NCBI GenBank assembly: GCA_965262365.1
Contig: OZ253541.1
Span: 5,704,001 to 5,768,000 of the forward strand
DNA length: 64,000 nucleotides
Direction: 5' to 3'
DNA from: UBA6522 sp965262365
GTDB taxonomy: Bacteria; Pseudomonadota; Gammaproteobacteria; Steroidobacterales; Rariloculaceae
Shown: in pieces, positions 1 to 8,071 of the stretch
Numbering within the stretch: the first letter of the stretch is position 1
Layout of the letters: each line of letters starts with the position of its first letter
The notes under the pieces: model-generated
The model's input: the letters and a program-made list of their open reading frames with translations, nothing else
Database searches by the model: none
What the model was told of the DNA's origin: nothing
Position numbers and translations under genes: made by a program

Positions 1-306
1 CACGACCTGGTCCGTGGTCGGCAGGGGCAGATCGAAGGATGGCATGTCGTCCTCGCCCACATCGATGAGCACGTGGTGGTGCCCCGACTCAGGAAACTGA
101 ATGCCGGCGGGGGCAACGCCAAGGCCCCTGAGACCGAATCGTATTGTCACCGGTGAAGTGACCGTCTCGCCGTCGGCGGGAGACTGTATGTAGACTTCTG
201 CTCCCTCCGGCGCCGGGGTGCGCATGCTCTCGGGCGCGTCCTGCGCCATGGTCGCGGACGTGCCCGCCGATAGAAGCAGCCCGGCAATAAGTGGTATGGT
301 TCTCAT
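1..306 (-). CDS. DUF4399 domain protein, 3' end beyond window
   Basis: The frame is open from the ATG at 306 down to the left edge, so only the first 102 residues are visible. It starts with a signal peptide (MRTIPLIAGLLLSAGTSATMAQ), so the product is exported. The mature part reads EGAEVYIQSPADGETVTSPV followed by FGLRGLGVAPAG and a GHHHVLIDV motif. The 'I.SP.dG..V.sPv.v.FGL.GmGvaPAG......GHHHLlID' pattern is typical of DUF4399, a small periplasmic family of unknown function. The three adjacent histidines could bind metal, but that is inference. It points away from the operon that starts at 488, so the 180 bp between them is a divergent promoter region. Confidence 0.85.
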   Translation of the reverse strand, partial: MRTIPLIAGLLLSAGTSATMAQDAPESMRTPAPEGAEVYIQSPADGETVTSPVTIRFGLRGLGVAPAGIQFPESGHHHVLIDVGEDDMPSFDLPLPTTDQVV

Positions 307-487
307 AAGTTGTTCCTTCAATGCGGTGATGCCGATCTCGATGGTTCGATGAGTCAACGTGCGGTCAACCACATCGTCACCGATTGCGGAATTTTGGCAC
401 AATATGAGCAGAATGTGCGTGAAGTGAACTTCCGGTGCCGCAAAGGTACTTAATTGGTACGGAGTTCCATTCGAGCGGGAGAGGTTG
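307..487. other. divergent intergenic region
   Basis: This 181-bp gap separates the minus-strand DUF4399 gene from the plus-strand lipoprotein operon. It is more AT-rich than its surroundings around 385-460. It contains a sigma-54-like element (listed separately) and a purine-rich ribosome binding stretch (GCGGGAGAGG) just before the ATG at 488. I see no convincing sigma-70 pair and no RNA gene. Confidence 0.5.
395..410 (+). promoter_or_regulatory. possible sigma-54 promoter for the 488-12769 operon
   Basis: TGGCACAATATGAGCA has a perfect -24 half (TGGCAC), the obligatory GG and GC dinucleotides and exactly ten bases between them. The -12 half is GAGCA instead of TTGCA, so the match is imperfect. 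It ends 78 bp before the first ATG of the kinase/VWA operon. A better match of the same form precedes the TorF-GlnK-AmtB operon at 38805. The element is visible; promoter function is inferred. Confidence 0.3.
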
Positions 488-1858
488 ATGCGTCTCAAGA
501 ACATCGCAATCAAGTTGTTGGTGGTTTGTGCAGGCGCTCTTCTCGTGGGCTGCGCGAGTCAATCGTCCCAGCCGCCGCCGAGTGGCGGAACGCCTTCACC
601 CAGCGGCGGGATGCCCTCACCGAGTGGCGGGACACCCTCGCCCAGCGGCGGGATGCCCTCACCGAGTGGCGGGATGCCCTCGCCCAGCGGCGGGATGCCC
701 TCGCCCAGCGGCGGGATGCCTTCACCGAGCGGCGGGATGCCCTCACCCAGCGGCGGGATGCCCTCACCCAGCGGCGGGATGCCCTCACCGAGTGGCGGGA
801 TGCCCTCACCGAGTGGCGGGACACCCTCGCCCAGCGGCGGGATGCCCTCACCGAGTGGCGGGATGCCCTCGCCCAGCGGCGGAATGCCCTCGCCCAGCGG
901 CGGGATGCCTTCACCCAGTGGAGGGCTCCCTTCACCCGGTAGCGGATCTCCCTTCCCGTCCGGCGGTCCGCAGGGATCCCAGGCGGGTGGTCAAGGTGAC
1001 GGCGCTGCGGGTCAGTCGGGCGGTCAACAGGGCGGTCAACAGGGCGGTTCCCAGGGCCAGGATGGAGACGGTGACGGGCAGGGCGGAGATTCGCGTCAGG
1101 CGGGAGGTCAGGACGGAACCGGTGATGGTCAGGGCGGTGATTCGAGTCAGGCCGGTGGCCAGGACGGAGCCGGTGACGGTCAGGGTGGCGATTCCCGTCA
1201 GGCGGGAGGTCAGGGCGCAGGCGGCGAGGGTCAGGAAGGTGCTGGACAGGACGGCGCCCAGGCCGGTGGTCAGGGCGAGGACGGCGGCGAGGACGGTGGC
1301 GGCCAGGGCGGAGATTCGCGTCAGGCCGGTGGTCAGGAATCCGGCGACGGCGGCCAGGGCGGCGATTCCGATGGCGCCGGAGGCGAGCAGGGCGACTGGC
1401 CCGGCAGCGGCGCCGGCGGTACCGGTGCGGCGGGCCGCGTATCCGAAGCTGAGGGTATATTCAACGAGTCCCTGGAAGACTTCGACGAAATCATGGGCGC
1501 CGAGCAGGAGGCCATCGCCAGAGGCGGCGTAGGCTCTGCGGCGGATGAGGGCTTCGGCGGTACGGGCGCGGCCGGTGGCGACGGATCCATCCTGGGCGGT
1601 GGCGCCGACGGCGGCGGCAACGCGGCCACCGGCGGGTCCGCCGGCGGCGGAGGTGGCAATGACCCCGCCAGCCGGCGGCCGATTCTCGCGCGAGCCGAAT
1701 TGCCGGAAGAAGCGCCTGACCCCGTCGAGGGATGCGCAGACACGGACAAGGTTGCCCGCCAGCTTTGCGAGGCGGCCACCAAGGAGGAGGATCCGCTGCT
1801 GCGGGCGGCCCTCTGGGATGAATACAACGAGTACAAGAAGATCATAGCTCTTCAATAG
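488..1858 (+). CDS. repeat-rich surface/periplasmic lipoprotein
   Basis: A 456-residue lipoprotein that opens the ten-gene operon. Residues 1-22 form a lipoprotein signal ending in the lipobox LVGC, so the mature protein should be acylated at that cysteine and held in an outer or inner membrane leaflet. It is followed by about 17 copies of the heptapeptide PSPSGGM (some T or L at position 7), then a roughly 200-residue Gly/Gln/Asp-rich stretch with 17-residue repeats of the QAGGQDGTGDGQGGDSR type. The C-terminal ~45 residues are non-repetitive, contain two cysteines (GCADTDKVARQLC) and look folded. The low-complexity part resembles a flexible spacer that carries a small C-terminal domain away from the membrane. 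I do not recognise the family. The ATG is chosen over the TTG directly upstream because of the spacing to GGGAGAGG. Confidence 0.8.
   Translation: MRLKNIAIKLLVVCAGALLVGCASQSSQPPPSGGTPSPSGGMPSPSGGTPSPSGGMPSPSGGMPSPSGGMPSPSGGMPSPSGGMPSPSGGMPSPSGGMPSPSGGMPSPSGGTPSPSGGMPSPSGGMPSPSGGMPSPSGGMPSPSGGLPSPGSGSPFPSGGPQGSQAGGQGDGAAGQSGGQQGGQQGGSQGQDGDGDGQGGDSRQAGGQDGTGDGQGGDSSQAGGQDGAGDGQGGDSRQAGGQGAGGEGQEGAGQDGAQAGGQGEDGGEDGGGQGGDSRQAGGQESGDGGQGGDSDGAGGEQGDWPGSGAGGTGAAGRVSEAEGIFNESLEDFDEIMGAEQEAIARGGVGSAADEGFGGTGAAGGDGSILGGGADGGGNAATGGSAGGGGGNDPASRRPILARAELPEEAPDPVEGCADTDKVARQLCEAATKEEDPLLRAALWDEYNEYKKIIALQ
592..935 (+). repeat. 21-bp in-frame tandem repeat array
   Basis: About 16-17 tandem copies of a 21-bp unit (consensus CCCTCACCGAGCGGCGGGATG) encode the PSPSGGM heptapeptide. 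Copies differ mainly at third positions (ACC/GCC, AGT/AGC), and a few carry Met-to-Thr or Met-to-Leu changes. All indels respect the 21-bp period, so length changes would keep the frame. Long open frames on both strands here are a by-product of the period being a multiple of three. Confidence 0.9.
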
Positions 1859-1869
1859 GTGCGGCAGTC

Positions 1870-3219
1870 ATGAGAAGACTTGCATATTTCGTATTGGGCG
1901 TCGGGCTGCTGGCAGGATGCAGCAGCAACCAGGTGCTCATCCCCCATTCCGTACAGTTGGTTGCGGAAACCGAAACCGTTCCGGAAGACGAACTGCTGGA
2001 CGTGAGTGTCGTGGTTTTCGACCCCGGTGTGCCTGAGGGGGAAATCGAGAGGGAAATACTGGAGGAGTTGCTGAGCGACGGCACCTTTGTCCACATCCGG
2101 CGCACCGAAGCGCGCTACTTGGCGGTGCACCTCCGGGATACATTGCAGAACAGCGGACACTGGGGGGCCGTCTGGACCACCCCCGAGGAGTCCGCGGCGG
2201 CGGACATCAACGTCACCGGCGAGATTCTGCACTCCGACGGCAGCCAGCTTCGGTTGAAGGTCCGCGCCGTCGATTCGACCGGCGACGTGTGGGTGGAGGG
2301 CGATTACTCCATGGAGACGGCTGCCGGCGCGTTCAATCGACAACTGTACCCGGGCCTGGATCCCTATCAGGACGTCTTCAACCGGATCGCCAACGATCTG
2401 GCGGCTGCCAAGGGCGAACTGTCACCCGGTGAAAAACGCAATGTCAGGACGGTTTCCCAGCTTCGTTTCGCGGGGGAATTGAGCCCCGACGCGTTCGGTG
2501 ACTACGTGGCGCAGGAGCGCAATGGGCGGTATTCCGTGAGCCGCTTGCCGGCCGAGGACGATCCGCAGTTCGAGCGGACGCAACTGGTTCGCGACCGCGA
2601 GCACCTCTTCGTGGAGACGCTCAACGAACACTATGTGGATTTCTACCAGAGCTCGTTGGAGCCCTACCACGGCTGGCGGGAGTTTGCCCGCGAGGAGTCC
2701 CTCGCGATTCGGGAACTGCAGCGATCGAGCCGCTGGCGTACAGGGTTGGGCATCGCCGGCATCCTTGCCTCGGTGGTCTACGGCATAAACAGCGACGGCG
2801 ACTTTGCGGACCGGGTAGTGCGCGACTCGATCATGTACATGAGCATGGAGATGCTGCAAAGCGGCATGCTTCGGCGACAGGAGAAACAACTGCACAGCTC
2901 GGCCCTCGAGGAGCTTTCGGTCGGTTTCGACGAGGAAGTCAAGCCCATGGTGGTGGAGATCGAGGGCGTCCAGCACCGGTTCACGGGAACCGCGCAAGTC
3001 CAGTACGAGGACTGGCGGGACCTGCTGCGACAGATCTACTTCGAGGAAACGGGTCTCGGCGCTGTAGATATCTACACAGAGACGTTGCCGGAGGAAGCGG
3101 CGGCTGAAGAAGCGGCTGAAGAACTTGAACCGGCTGCGACACCTGCCGGAGCCGCCGAAGACGAGGAAGACACCGCCGCGCTACCCGATGTGGCCGCCGC
3201 GATCCCCGCGGGAGCCTGA
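1870..3219 (+). CDS. second operon lipoprotein, unknown family
   Basis: A 449-residue lipoprotein that begins 11 bp after the first gene. The signal peptide ends in the lipobox LLAGC followed by SSN. The N-terminal half (about 30-170) reads like an alpha/beta domain (VSVVVFDPGVPEG, then ITGEILHSDGSQLRLKV-type strands). A hydrophobic stretch around residues 295-315 (TGLGIAGILASVVYG) follows a helical region. The C-terminal 40 residues are an Ala/Glu-rich tail. The mix of an N-terminal lipid anchor and a mid-protein hydrophobic helix suggests a scaffold at the envelope. I do not recognise the family. Its last 32 bp overlap the start of the kinase gene, so the two are almost certainly translationally linked. 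Confidence 0.75.
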   Translation: MRRLAYFVLGVGLLAGCSSNQVLIPHSVQLVAETETVPEDELLDVSVVVFDPGVPEGEIEREILEELLSDGTFVHIRRTEARYLAVHLRDTLQNSGHWGAVWTTPEESAAADINVTGEILHSDGSQLRLKVRAVDSTGDVWVEGDYSMETAAGAFNRQLYPGLDPYQDVFNRIANDLAAAKGELSPGEKRNVRTVSQLRFAGELSPDAFGDYVAQERNGRYSVSRLPAEDDPQFERTQLVRDREHLFVETLNEHYVDFYQSSLEPYHGWREFAREESLAIRELQRSSRWRTGLGIAGILASVVYGINSDGDFADRVVRDSIMYMSMEMLQSGMLRRQEKQLHSSALEELSVGFDEEVKPMVVEIEGVQHRFTGTAQVQYEDWRDLLRQIYFEETGLGAVDIYTETLPEEAAAEEAAEELEPAATPAGAAEDEEDTAALPDVAAAIPAGA

Positions 3220-4048
3220 GACGGGCTTCGTTGGCGCGGTCGCGAACGGGCTCCGCGATCGGACCCTTGAAGGGCTGAGCCTCGGTGCGCTGCTGGGACA
3301 GGGTGGCATGTCTCGGGTTCATGAGGCGACCGCTGCTGACGGCAAGCGAGTAGCAGTCAAGCTCCCCTGCGCCGACGCGCCGCCCGCCGCCGGGGCATTG
3401 ATTCGCCGCGAGTTCGACTTCCTCGGCGCCATGTCGCATCCAAATGTTGTTGCCGTATCGGGTCTTGTCGGAATTCCTCGCCCGGCGCCCTCTGCCGACC
3501 ATGACCCGGGGATCGTGATGGAGTACGTGGGCGGCGGCGACCTGGTTTCGCTGTCAGGCTCTTCGCCGCGCCGCTGGGTGCCCTTGGCGTCCCAGGTGGC
3601 GCGGGCAGTGGACGATCTTCATTGCGCCGGGATCGTCCACCGGGATCTGAAGCCGCGCAACGTGTTGCTGGGACCCGGAGATGTGCCGCGCCTGATCGAT
3701 TTCGCCCTGGCTGCGCGGATCGGTGGCGCGGCCCCCAGGGGAGGCGGTACGGCGGCCTATCAGCGCGGTGGAAAATTCGAAGCGGCCGAGGTAGCCGACG
3801 ACGTTTACGCCTTGGCCGTATTGGTCCACGAGCTATGGTTCGGCGCCTTGCCCTTCGGCAGGTATCCGACGCCGCAGGCACGAAGCAACTGGCGCGGTAT
3901 TTCCGAACCGGGTCCGACCCCGGGGATTCGGGGTCTGCGCCGTCTGGCGGGAATCCTGGCGGATGTGCTTGCGCAGCATCCGGCGGCACTTTCCGCGGGC
4001 ATCCCACCCTTGCGGCATGCTTTAGAATCAGTGGTATTGAACGACTAG
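3188..4048 (+). CDS. Hanks-type Ser/Thr protein kinase, soluble, atypical DFG
   Basis: A 286-residue kinase domain with no membrane segment or sensor domain. Visible motifs in order are a Gly-rich loop (GQGGMSRVHEA), the ATP-anchoring lysine (VAVKLPC), the catalytic loop HRDLKPRNVLL, the metal motif as DFA instead of DFG, and the later DDVYALAVLVHELWFG segment. The usual APE/SPEQ motif at the end of the activation segment is not recognisable (GTAAYQRGGKFEAAE). The catalytic Asp and Lys are present, so activity is plausible, with unusual activation-loop control. Likely targets are FHA-bound partners from the same operon (gene at 9290, possibly gene at 5574). ATG 3188 lies inside the end of the lipoprotein gene; an in-frame TTG at 3125 would give a longer low-complexity N-terminus. 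Confidence 0.88.
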   Translation: MWPPRSPREPETGFVGAVANGLRDRTLEGLSLGALLGQGGMSRVHEATAADGKRVAVKLPCADAPPAAGALIRREFDFLGAMSHPNVVAVSGLVGIPRPAPSADHDPGIVMEYVGGGDLVSLSGSSPRRWVPLASQVARAVDDLHCAGIVHRDLKPRNVLLGPGDVPRLIDFALAARIGGAAPRGGGTAAYQRGGKFEAAEVADDVYALAVLVHELWFGALPFGRYPTPQARSNWRGISEPGPTPGIRGLRRLAGILADVLAQHPAALSAGIPPLRHALESVVLND

Positions 4049-4059
4049 GGACGAAACGA

Positions 4060-5577
4060 TTGGCGTCGCCTGAATCACAGAACCCGGGACACGACGAAAC
4101 CATCGTCCCGGTCGAGCCCGCCTTCAGAAAGACCGGATCGACCGCCCGGAGGCAGCCGCGGAAGCGTGGGGTATCCATGCCCCTTCGACTCGCTGCGCTG
4201 GCCGCACTGGTAGTGGCGGGGGTCGTGGTATTCGTGGTGTTGCCCCGCTGGGTAGATGGGCAACAGGACCAGGAGCCGGTTGTGGAGGAGGCACTGCCGC
4301 CCGAGCCCCCCGAGGAACAGGGCCCGGTGTATTCCGAGGCGGAACTGGAAGCATTTCAGGCAGAGGCCGACAGCTTGCTGGCGCGCCAGTTGAACCAGCA
4401 GTCTCAACTGAACCGGCGATCGGTATCCGAGTGGGGTGGCGACGATTACCAGACATATCAGGAGTTCTCACGAGCCGGAGACGACGCGTATCTCGCGGAT
4501 GCTTACTTCGACTCCGTGGATGCCTATGGCGAGGCCCTGGACTTGGGCGAGGTGCTGCTGGAGCGCTCCGTGGGACTCATTGATGCAGCTCTGGAGGCGG
4601 CCCGCGCAGCACTTGAAGCCGGCAACGCGACCGTGGCGGGCGAGCAATACTCCCTGGTGCTGAGCATCGAGCCGGAGAATGCGATTGCCCAGGCCGGTCT
4701 GCTCCGCGCCCAGCGGCTCCCCGAAGTACTTGCGCTGGTGCGGGAAGGCGATGAGCTGGAACGATCCGGTGACCTGGAGGACGCCGTGCGCGCCTATCGC
4801 GAGGCGGTGGCGATCGACGGACTCTGGGTGCCGGCCCGTTCGGCGCTCGACTCGCTTGAGGCGCGAATGAGGGCCCAGCGGTTCGATGCGCTGATGTCCG
4901 AAGGGCTGAACGCCATGGCGGCAGAGGAATTCGGGGAGGCCTACGAGTTGTTTGCCCAGGCGCTCGCACTGCGCCCGAATTCCCAGGATGCGCTGAACGC
5001 TCGCATGCAGGCCGAGCAGGGCGGCCACCTGGAGCAAATCGCGCTGGTTGAAGCGCGAGCCCTGGCATTCGAGATGCGGGAGCGCTGGGAGGACGCCGTA
5101 AACCAGTATCGTGACGCCCTGGAGACCGACTCGACACTGGCATTTGCGCAGGAAGGCGTTGAGAGGTCCACTTACCGGGTGGACCTCGATCTGAAGCTGA
5201 GCAACCTCATCGACAACCCCAATCTGCTTTTCGACGATGACGTCCTTCGCGATGCAGAACTGCTGGCGGCCGAAGCAGCAGCCGTGACTCCGGCAGGTCC
5301 GCGTCTCGGCGAGCAGGTGGAGGCGCTACAGACGCTGCTGCGGCTGGCTTCAACGCCGCTTCCGGTTCAATTGCAATCCGATGAACAAACCGAAGTAACG
5401 CTCTATCGGGTGGGCCGCCTCGGGCAGTTCCTGGTCAGGGATGTGGAGCTTCGACCCGGCGAGTACACTGCTGTTGGCAGCCGGGCCGGGTATCGTGACG
5501 TTCGCAGGAGGTTTACGGTACTGCCGGGCCAGCCGCTTGACCCCATACGGGTGGAGTGCGTGGAGCGTATCCAATGA
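4060..5577 (+). CDS. TPR-repeat single-pass membrane protein
   Basis: A protein of 505 residues if started at TTG 4060, which has AGGG nine bases upstream; ATG 4177 would remove 39 residues. After a short basic N-terminus (RRQPRKRG) comes one strong membrane helix (LAALAALVVAGVVVFVVLP), so most of the protein is probably periplasmic. The body holds at least four tetratricopeptide-like helix pairs (for example EGDELERSGDLEDAVRAYRE and EGLNAMAAEEFGEAYELFAQ). The C-terminus is a small beta domain (EVTLYRVGRLGQFLVRDVELRPGEYTAVGSRAGYRDVRRRFTV), PEGA-like and similar to the repeats of the next gene. TPRs usually bind other proteins, so it is a likely scaffold of the system. Its stop overlaps the next start (ATGA). 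Confidence 0.8.
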   Translation: MASPESQNPGHDETIVPVEPAFRKTGSTARRQPRKRGVSMPLRLAALAALVVAGVVVFVVLPRWVDGQQDQEPVVEEALPPEPPEEQGPVYSEAELEAFQAEADSLLARQLNQQSQLNRRSVSEWGGDDYQTYQEFSRAGDDAYLADAYFDSVDAYGEALDLGEVLLERSVGLIDAALEAARAALEAGNATVAGEQYSLVLSIEPENAIAQAGLLRAQRLPEVLALVREGDELERSGDLEDAVRAYREAVAIDGLWVPARSALDSLEARMRAQRFDALMSEGLNAMAAEEFGEAYELFAQALALRPNSQDALNARMQAEQGGHLEQIALVEARALAFEMRERWEDAVNQYRDALETDSTLAFAQEGVERSTYRVDLDLKLSNLIDNPNLLFDDDVLRDAELLAAEAAAVTPAGPRLGEQVEALQTLLRLASTPLPVQLQSDEQTEVTLYRVGRLGQFLVRDVELRPGEYTAVGSRAGYRDVRRRFTVLPGQPLDPIRVECVERIQ

Positions 5578-8009
5578 CGGAATTCGAACGCTGGGTATTG
5601 ACCGCACGGGTAGGCGGGCAATTGCGTCGGTTTACGGCCGCCGAGTTGCCGTTGCTCGTCGGCGGAGGACCGGAGTGCGACATTCGGTTGCACGGAATCT
5701 CGGGCTCCCTGCAGATCGGGATGTTGGACGGCGCCTATTTCGTGCAGCCGGGCAGGGATACCCGCGGCCTGCGGGTGGAAGGCGAACTGGTCACGGGGTC
5801 CCGCTGGCTTCAGGACCGTCAGACCGTTGCCCTGGATACCGCGCGGATTCGCTGCAGCCTCCAGGGCGGCCTGCTCGATCTCTCCATCGAGGGTCAGCTC
5901 ACCGGTGGCGACACGGCACCCCCGGATCTCGAGGAATTGGCCCGGGAAATGGGCGAAGCCGATGAGGTTGCGGTCGAACCCATCGCGTTTCGGCCAGGAA
6001 TGAGCGAGTCGGCGAGTGACGCCGACGCCGGGCCGAGCCGTACCAGAATCATTGTGGGCACGGCCTTCGGCGTGTTGATATTGCTCGGCTGGTTTGCCTT
6101 CACTGCAAAGTCCGTGCAACTGGTGACGGTTCCGCAGGCGGACGAAATCGACTTGCCCGGTACCTTGTTCAAGCTCCAAATCGGCGACCGGTTCCTGCTG
6201 CGATCCGGGTCCCATCGCGTGGTCGCGCAACGGGCCGGCTACCATCTTCTGGATAGTTTCATCGAGGTCGGCCAGTCGCCCGCACAGACGGTGGAACTGG
6301 AGTTGGTCAAGCTTCCGGGCATCATTACGTTCACCACCGAACCCGACGTGTCGGCAGACGTTCAGGTTGACGGCGCATCCATCGGGTCGGCGCCGCTGAT
6401 CGATGTGGAGGTGGAGCCGGGCCGGCATCGCGTGGAGTTCGTGGCCGACAGGTACCTGTCAGAGGTACTTGAGCTGGATGTGACGGGGGAGGGGCAGCGT
6501 CAGCAGCTCTCCGCCGAACTGACGCCCAACTGGGCGCCCGTCAGCGTGAGCAGCCGGCCGGGGGGCGCCGAGGTGCTCGTGGACGGAACGCCGGTGGGGA
6601 GGACTCCGGCGGACCTGGAAGTGGAGGCGGGAGAGCGGCTGCTGGAATTGCGGCTGCCGGGCTATAACGCCTGGCGGGAGGCGATCGCGGTGCTCGCCGA
6701 TCAACCCCTTGACCTGCCTGAGGTCACCATGGTGCAGGCGGATGGTCGTGTGGAGTTGGTGACCGATCCGTCCGGCGCGGCAGTCAGCGTGAACGGTGAA
6801 TTCCAGGGATCGACGCCATTGACCCTGCGGCTCCGCCCGGGACGCTCGCACGCCATCGCGATGTCCAAACCGGGCTACGAAACCGTGACTCAGGATCTCT
6901 CGGTGGCGGCGGACAGCGGCCGGCGGCTTGAGATTTCGCTGGTTGGGCAGTACGGCGCAATCGAAATTGTGAGCGATCCACCGGCTGCGGAAGTCCTGGT
7001 CGACGGCGAACCTGGCGGAGTGACGCCGGTGCAGCTTGACCTGCTTGCCGTGCCACACGAATTGGAAGTCAGGCTCGACGGGCACGCTTCCCAATCCACA
7101 ACGGTGACGCCGCGGACCGGCTTTTCCCAGCGTTGGGAAACGGTACTGGTAGCCCTGGATACGATTACAGGCGCCGGGTATTCGCAAGTCGTCCACACCG
7201 GCCTCGGCCAGGAGCTGCGTTTGGTGCTGCCGGGCGAATTCACCATGGGCTCATCGCGCCGCGAGCAGGGGCGCCGATCCAACGAGGCGCTACGCGCCGT
7301 AAGGCTCACCGAAGGGTTTTATCTCGGGATCAAGGAAGTCAGCAACGCCGAGTTTCGGCAGTTCGACCCCGAACATGATTCGGGCTCGTTTTCGGGTGAA
7401 TCGCTGGATGGGGACGAACAACCGGCGGTGAGGATTACCTGGGAGCAGGTGGCACAGTTCATGAACTGGTTGAGCATCAGGGACTCGCTGCAGCCCGTTT
7501 ACGAAGAGGCCGACGGGACATGGCTGCCGGTGCGGCCGCTGCGCAACGGCTACCGCCTGCCGACCGAAGCCGAATGGGCGTGGGCGGCGCGCTTTGCCGG
7601 CCGCGAGGAGCCTCTGATATTTGCCTGGGGTGCGGTATTGCCACCGCCCGACCGGGTCGGCAATTTCGCCGACATTTCCGCCAGACAGTTGCTGCCGACA
7701 ACACTGGTCACCTATAACGACGGTTTCAGCGTATCGGCGCCATCGGGAAGCTTTGCGGCCAATCCGCTGGGAATTTTCGACCTCGGCGGTAATGTTTCCG
7801 AATGGGTTCAGGACTACTATGAAGTCGGCCGGACCGAGACCGAAGCTGTCGTCGAGGATCCCCTTGGACCCGTGAGCGGGCGGTTCCGAGTGGTCAGGGG
7901 GCCCAGTTGGCGGGGCTTGACGGTCACCGACCTGCGTATGGCGTCCCGGAATTTCAGCGCCGACGGAGACGAATGGATCGGTTTCCGGATCGCGCGAAAC
8001 CTGGAATGA
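5574..8009 (+). CDS. FHA-like / TM / four PEGA / formylglycine-generating-enzyme-like protein
   Basis: An 811-residue multidomain protein. Residues 1-95 look like a degenerate FHA fold (LLVGGGPECDIRLHG) lacking the usual GR..SRxH pThr-binding residues. A membrane helix lies near 160-180 (IIVGTAFGVLILLGWFAF). Then come about four PEGA-type repeats (for example SVSSRPGGAEVLVDGTPVG, TDPSGAAVSVNGEFQGSTPL), which usually occur outside the membrane. The last ~265 residues are a formylglycine-generating enzyme/sulfatase-modifying domain: LVLPGEFTMGS, NGYRLPTEAEWAWAAR, GIFDLGGNVSEWVQDYY and GFRIARN are its hallmark blocks. Many such domains are binding modules without oxidase activity; I did not find the two active-site cysteines, so a structural role is more likely. 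This topology puts FHA in the cytoplasm and PEGA/FGE in the periplasm, linking kinase signalling to the envelope. ATGA overlap with the TPR gene. Confidence 0.88.
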   Translation: MTEFERWVLTARVGGQLRRFTAAELPLLVGGGPECDIRLHGISGSLQIGMLDGAYFVQPGRDTRGLRVEGELVTGSRWLQDRQTVALDTARIRCSLQGGLLDLSIEGQLTGGDTAPPDLEELAREMGEADEVAVEPIAFRPGMSESASDADAGPSRTRIIVGTAFGVLILLGWFAFTAKSVQLVTVPQADEIDLPGTLFKLQIGDRFLLRSGSHRVVAQRAGYHLLDSFIEVGQSPAQTVELELVKLPGIITFTTEPDVSADVQVDGASIGSAPLIDVEVEPGRHRVEFVADRYLSEVLELDVTGEGQRQQLSAELTPNWAPVSVSSRPGGAEVLVDGTPVGRTPADLEVEAGERLLELRLPGYNAWREAIAVLADQPLDLPEVTMVQADGRVELVTDPSGAAVSVNGEFQGSTPLTLRLRPGRSHAIAMSKPGYETVTQDLSVAADSGRRLEISLVGQYGAIEIVSDPPAAEVLVDGEPGGVTPVQLDLLAVPHELEVRLDGHASQSTTVTPRTGFSQRWETVLVALDTITGAGYSQVVHTGLGQELRLVLPGEFTMGSSRREQGRRSNEALRAVRLTEGFYLGIKEVSNAEFRQFDPEHDSGSFSGESLDGDEQPAVRITWEQVAQFMNWLSIRDSLQPVYEEADGTWLPVRPLRNGYRLPTEAEWAWAARFAGREEPLIFAWGAVLPPPDRVGNFADISARQLLPTTLVTYNDGFSVSAPSGSFAANPLGIFDLGGNVSEWVQDYYEVGRTETEAVVEDPLGPVSGRFRVVRGPSWRGLTVTDLRMASRNFSADGDEWIGFRIARNLE

Positions 8010-8071
8010 TTTGAGCGAAGCATGGTCAAATGTGTTTTAGCGGTCGATCGTTCAACTGCGGAGGTGTCATT

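Noticed and set aside
592..935. CRISPR array
   Set aside because: The unit repeats with no spacers and codes for a regular heptapeptide in frame, so it is a protein-coding minisatellite.
510..942. Long open frames on both strands across the repeat array (for example an Arg/Ala/Trp-rich frame on plus and minus)
   Set aside because: They arise because the 21-bp unit has no stop in several frames. They have no ribosome site, no signal peptide and biased Arg/Ala/Trp composition. The 488-1858 frame has the lipobox and continues as the real gene.
3622..5577. A 651-residue start for the TPR protein inside the kinase gene
   Set aside because: The first ~145 residues are an out-of-phase shadow of the kinase domain (Arg/Gly-rich). 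The TTG at 4060 with AGGG, just after the kinase stop, fits better.
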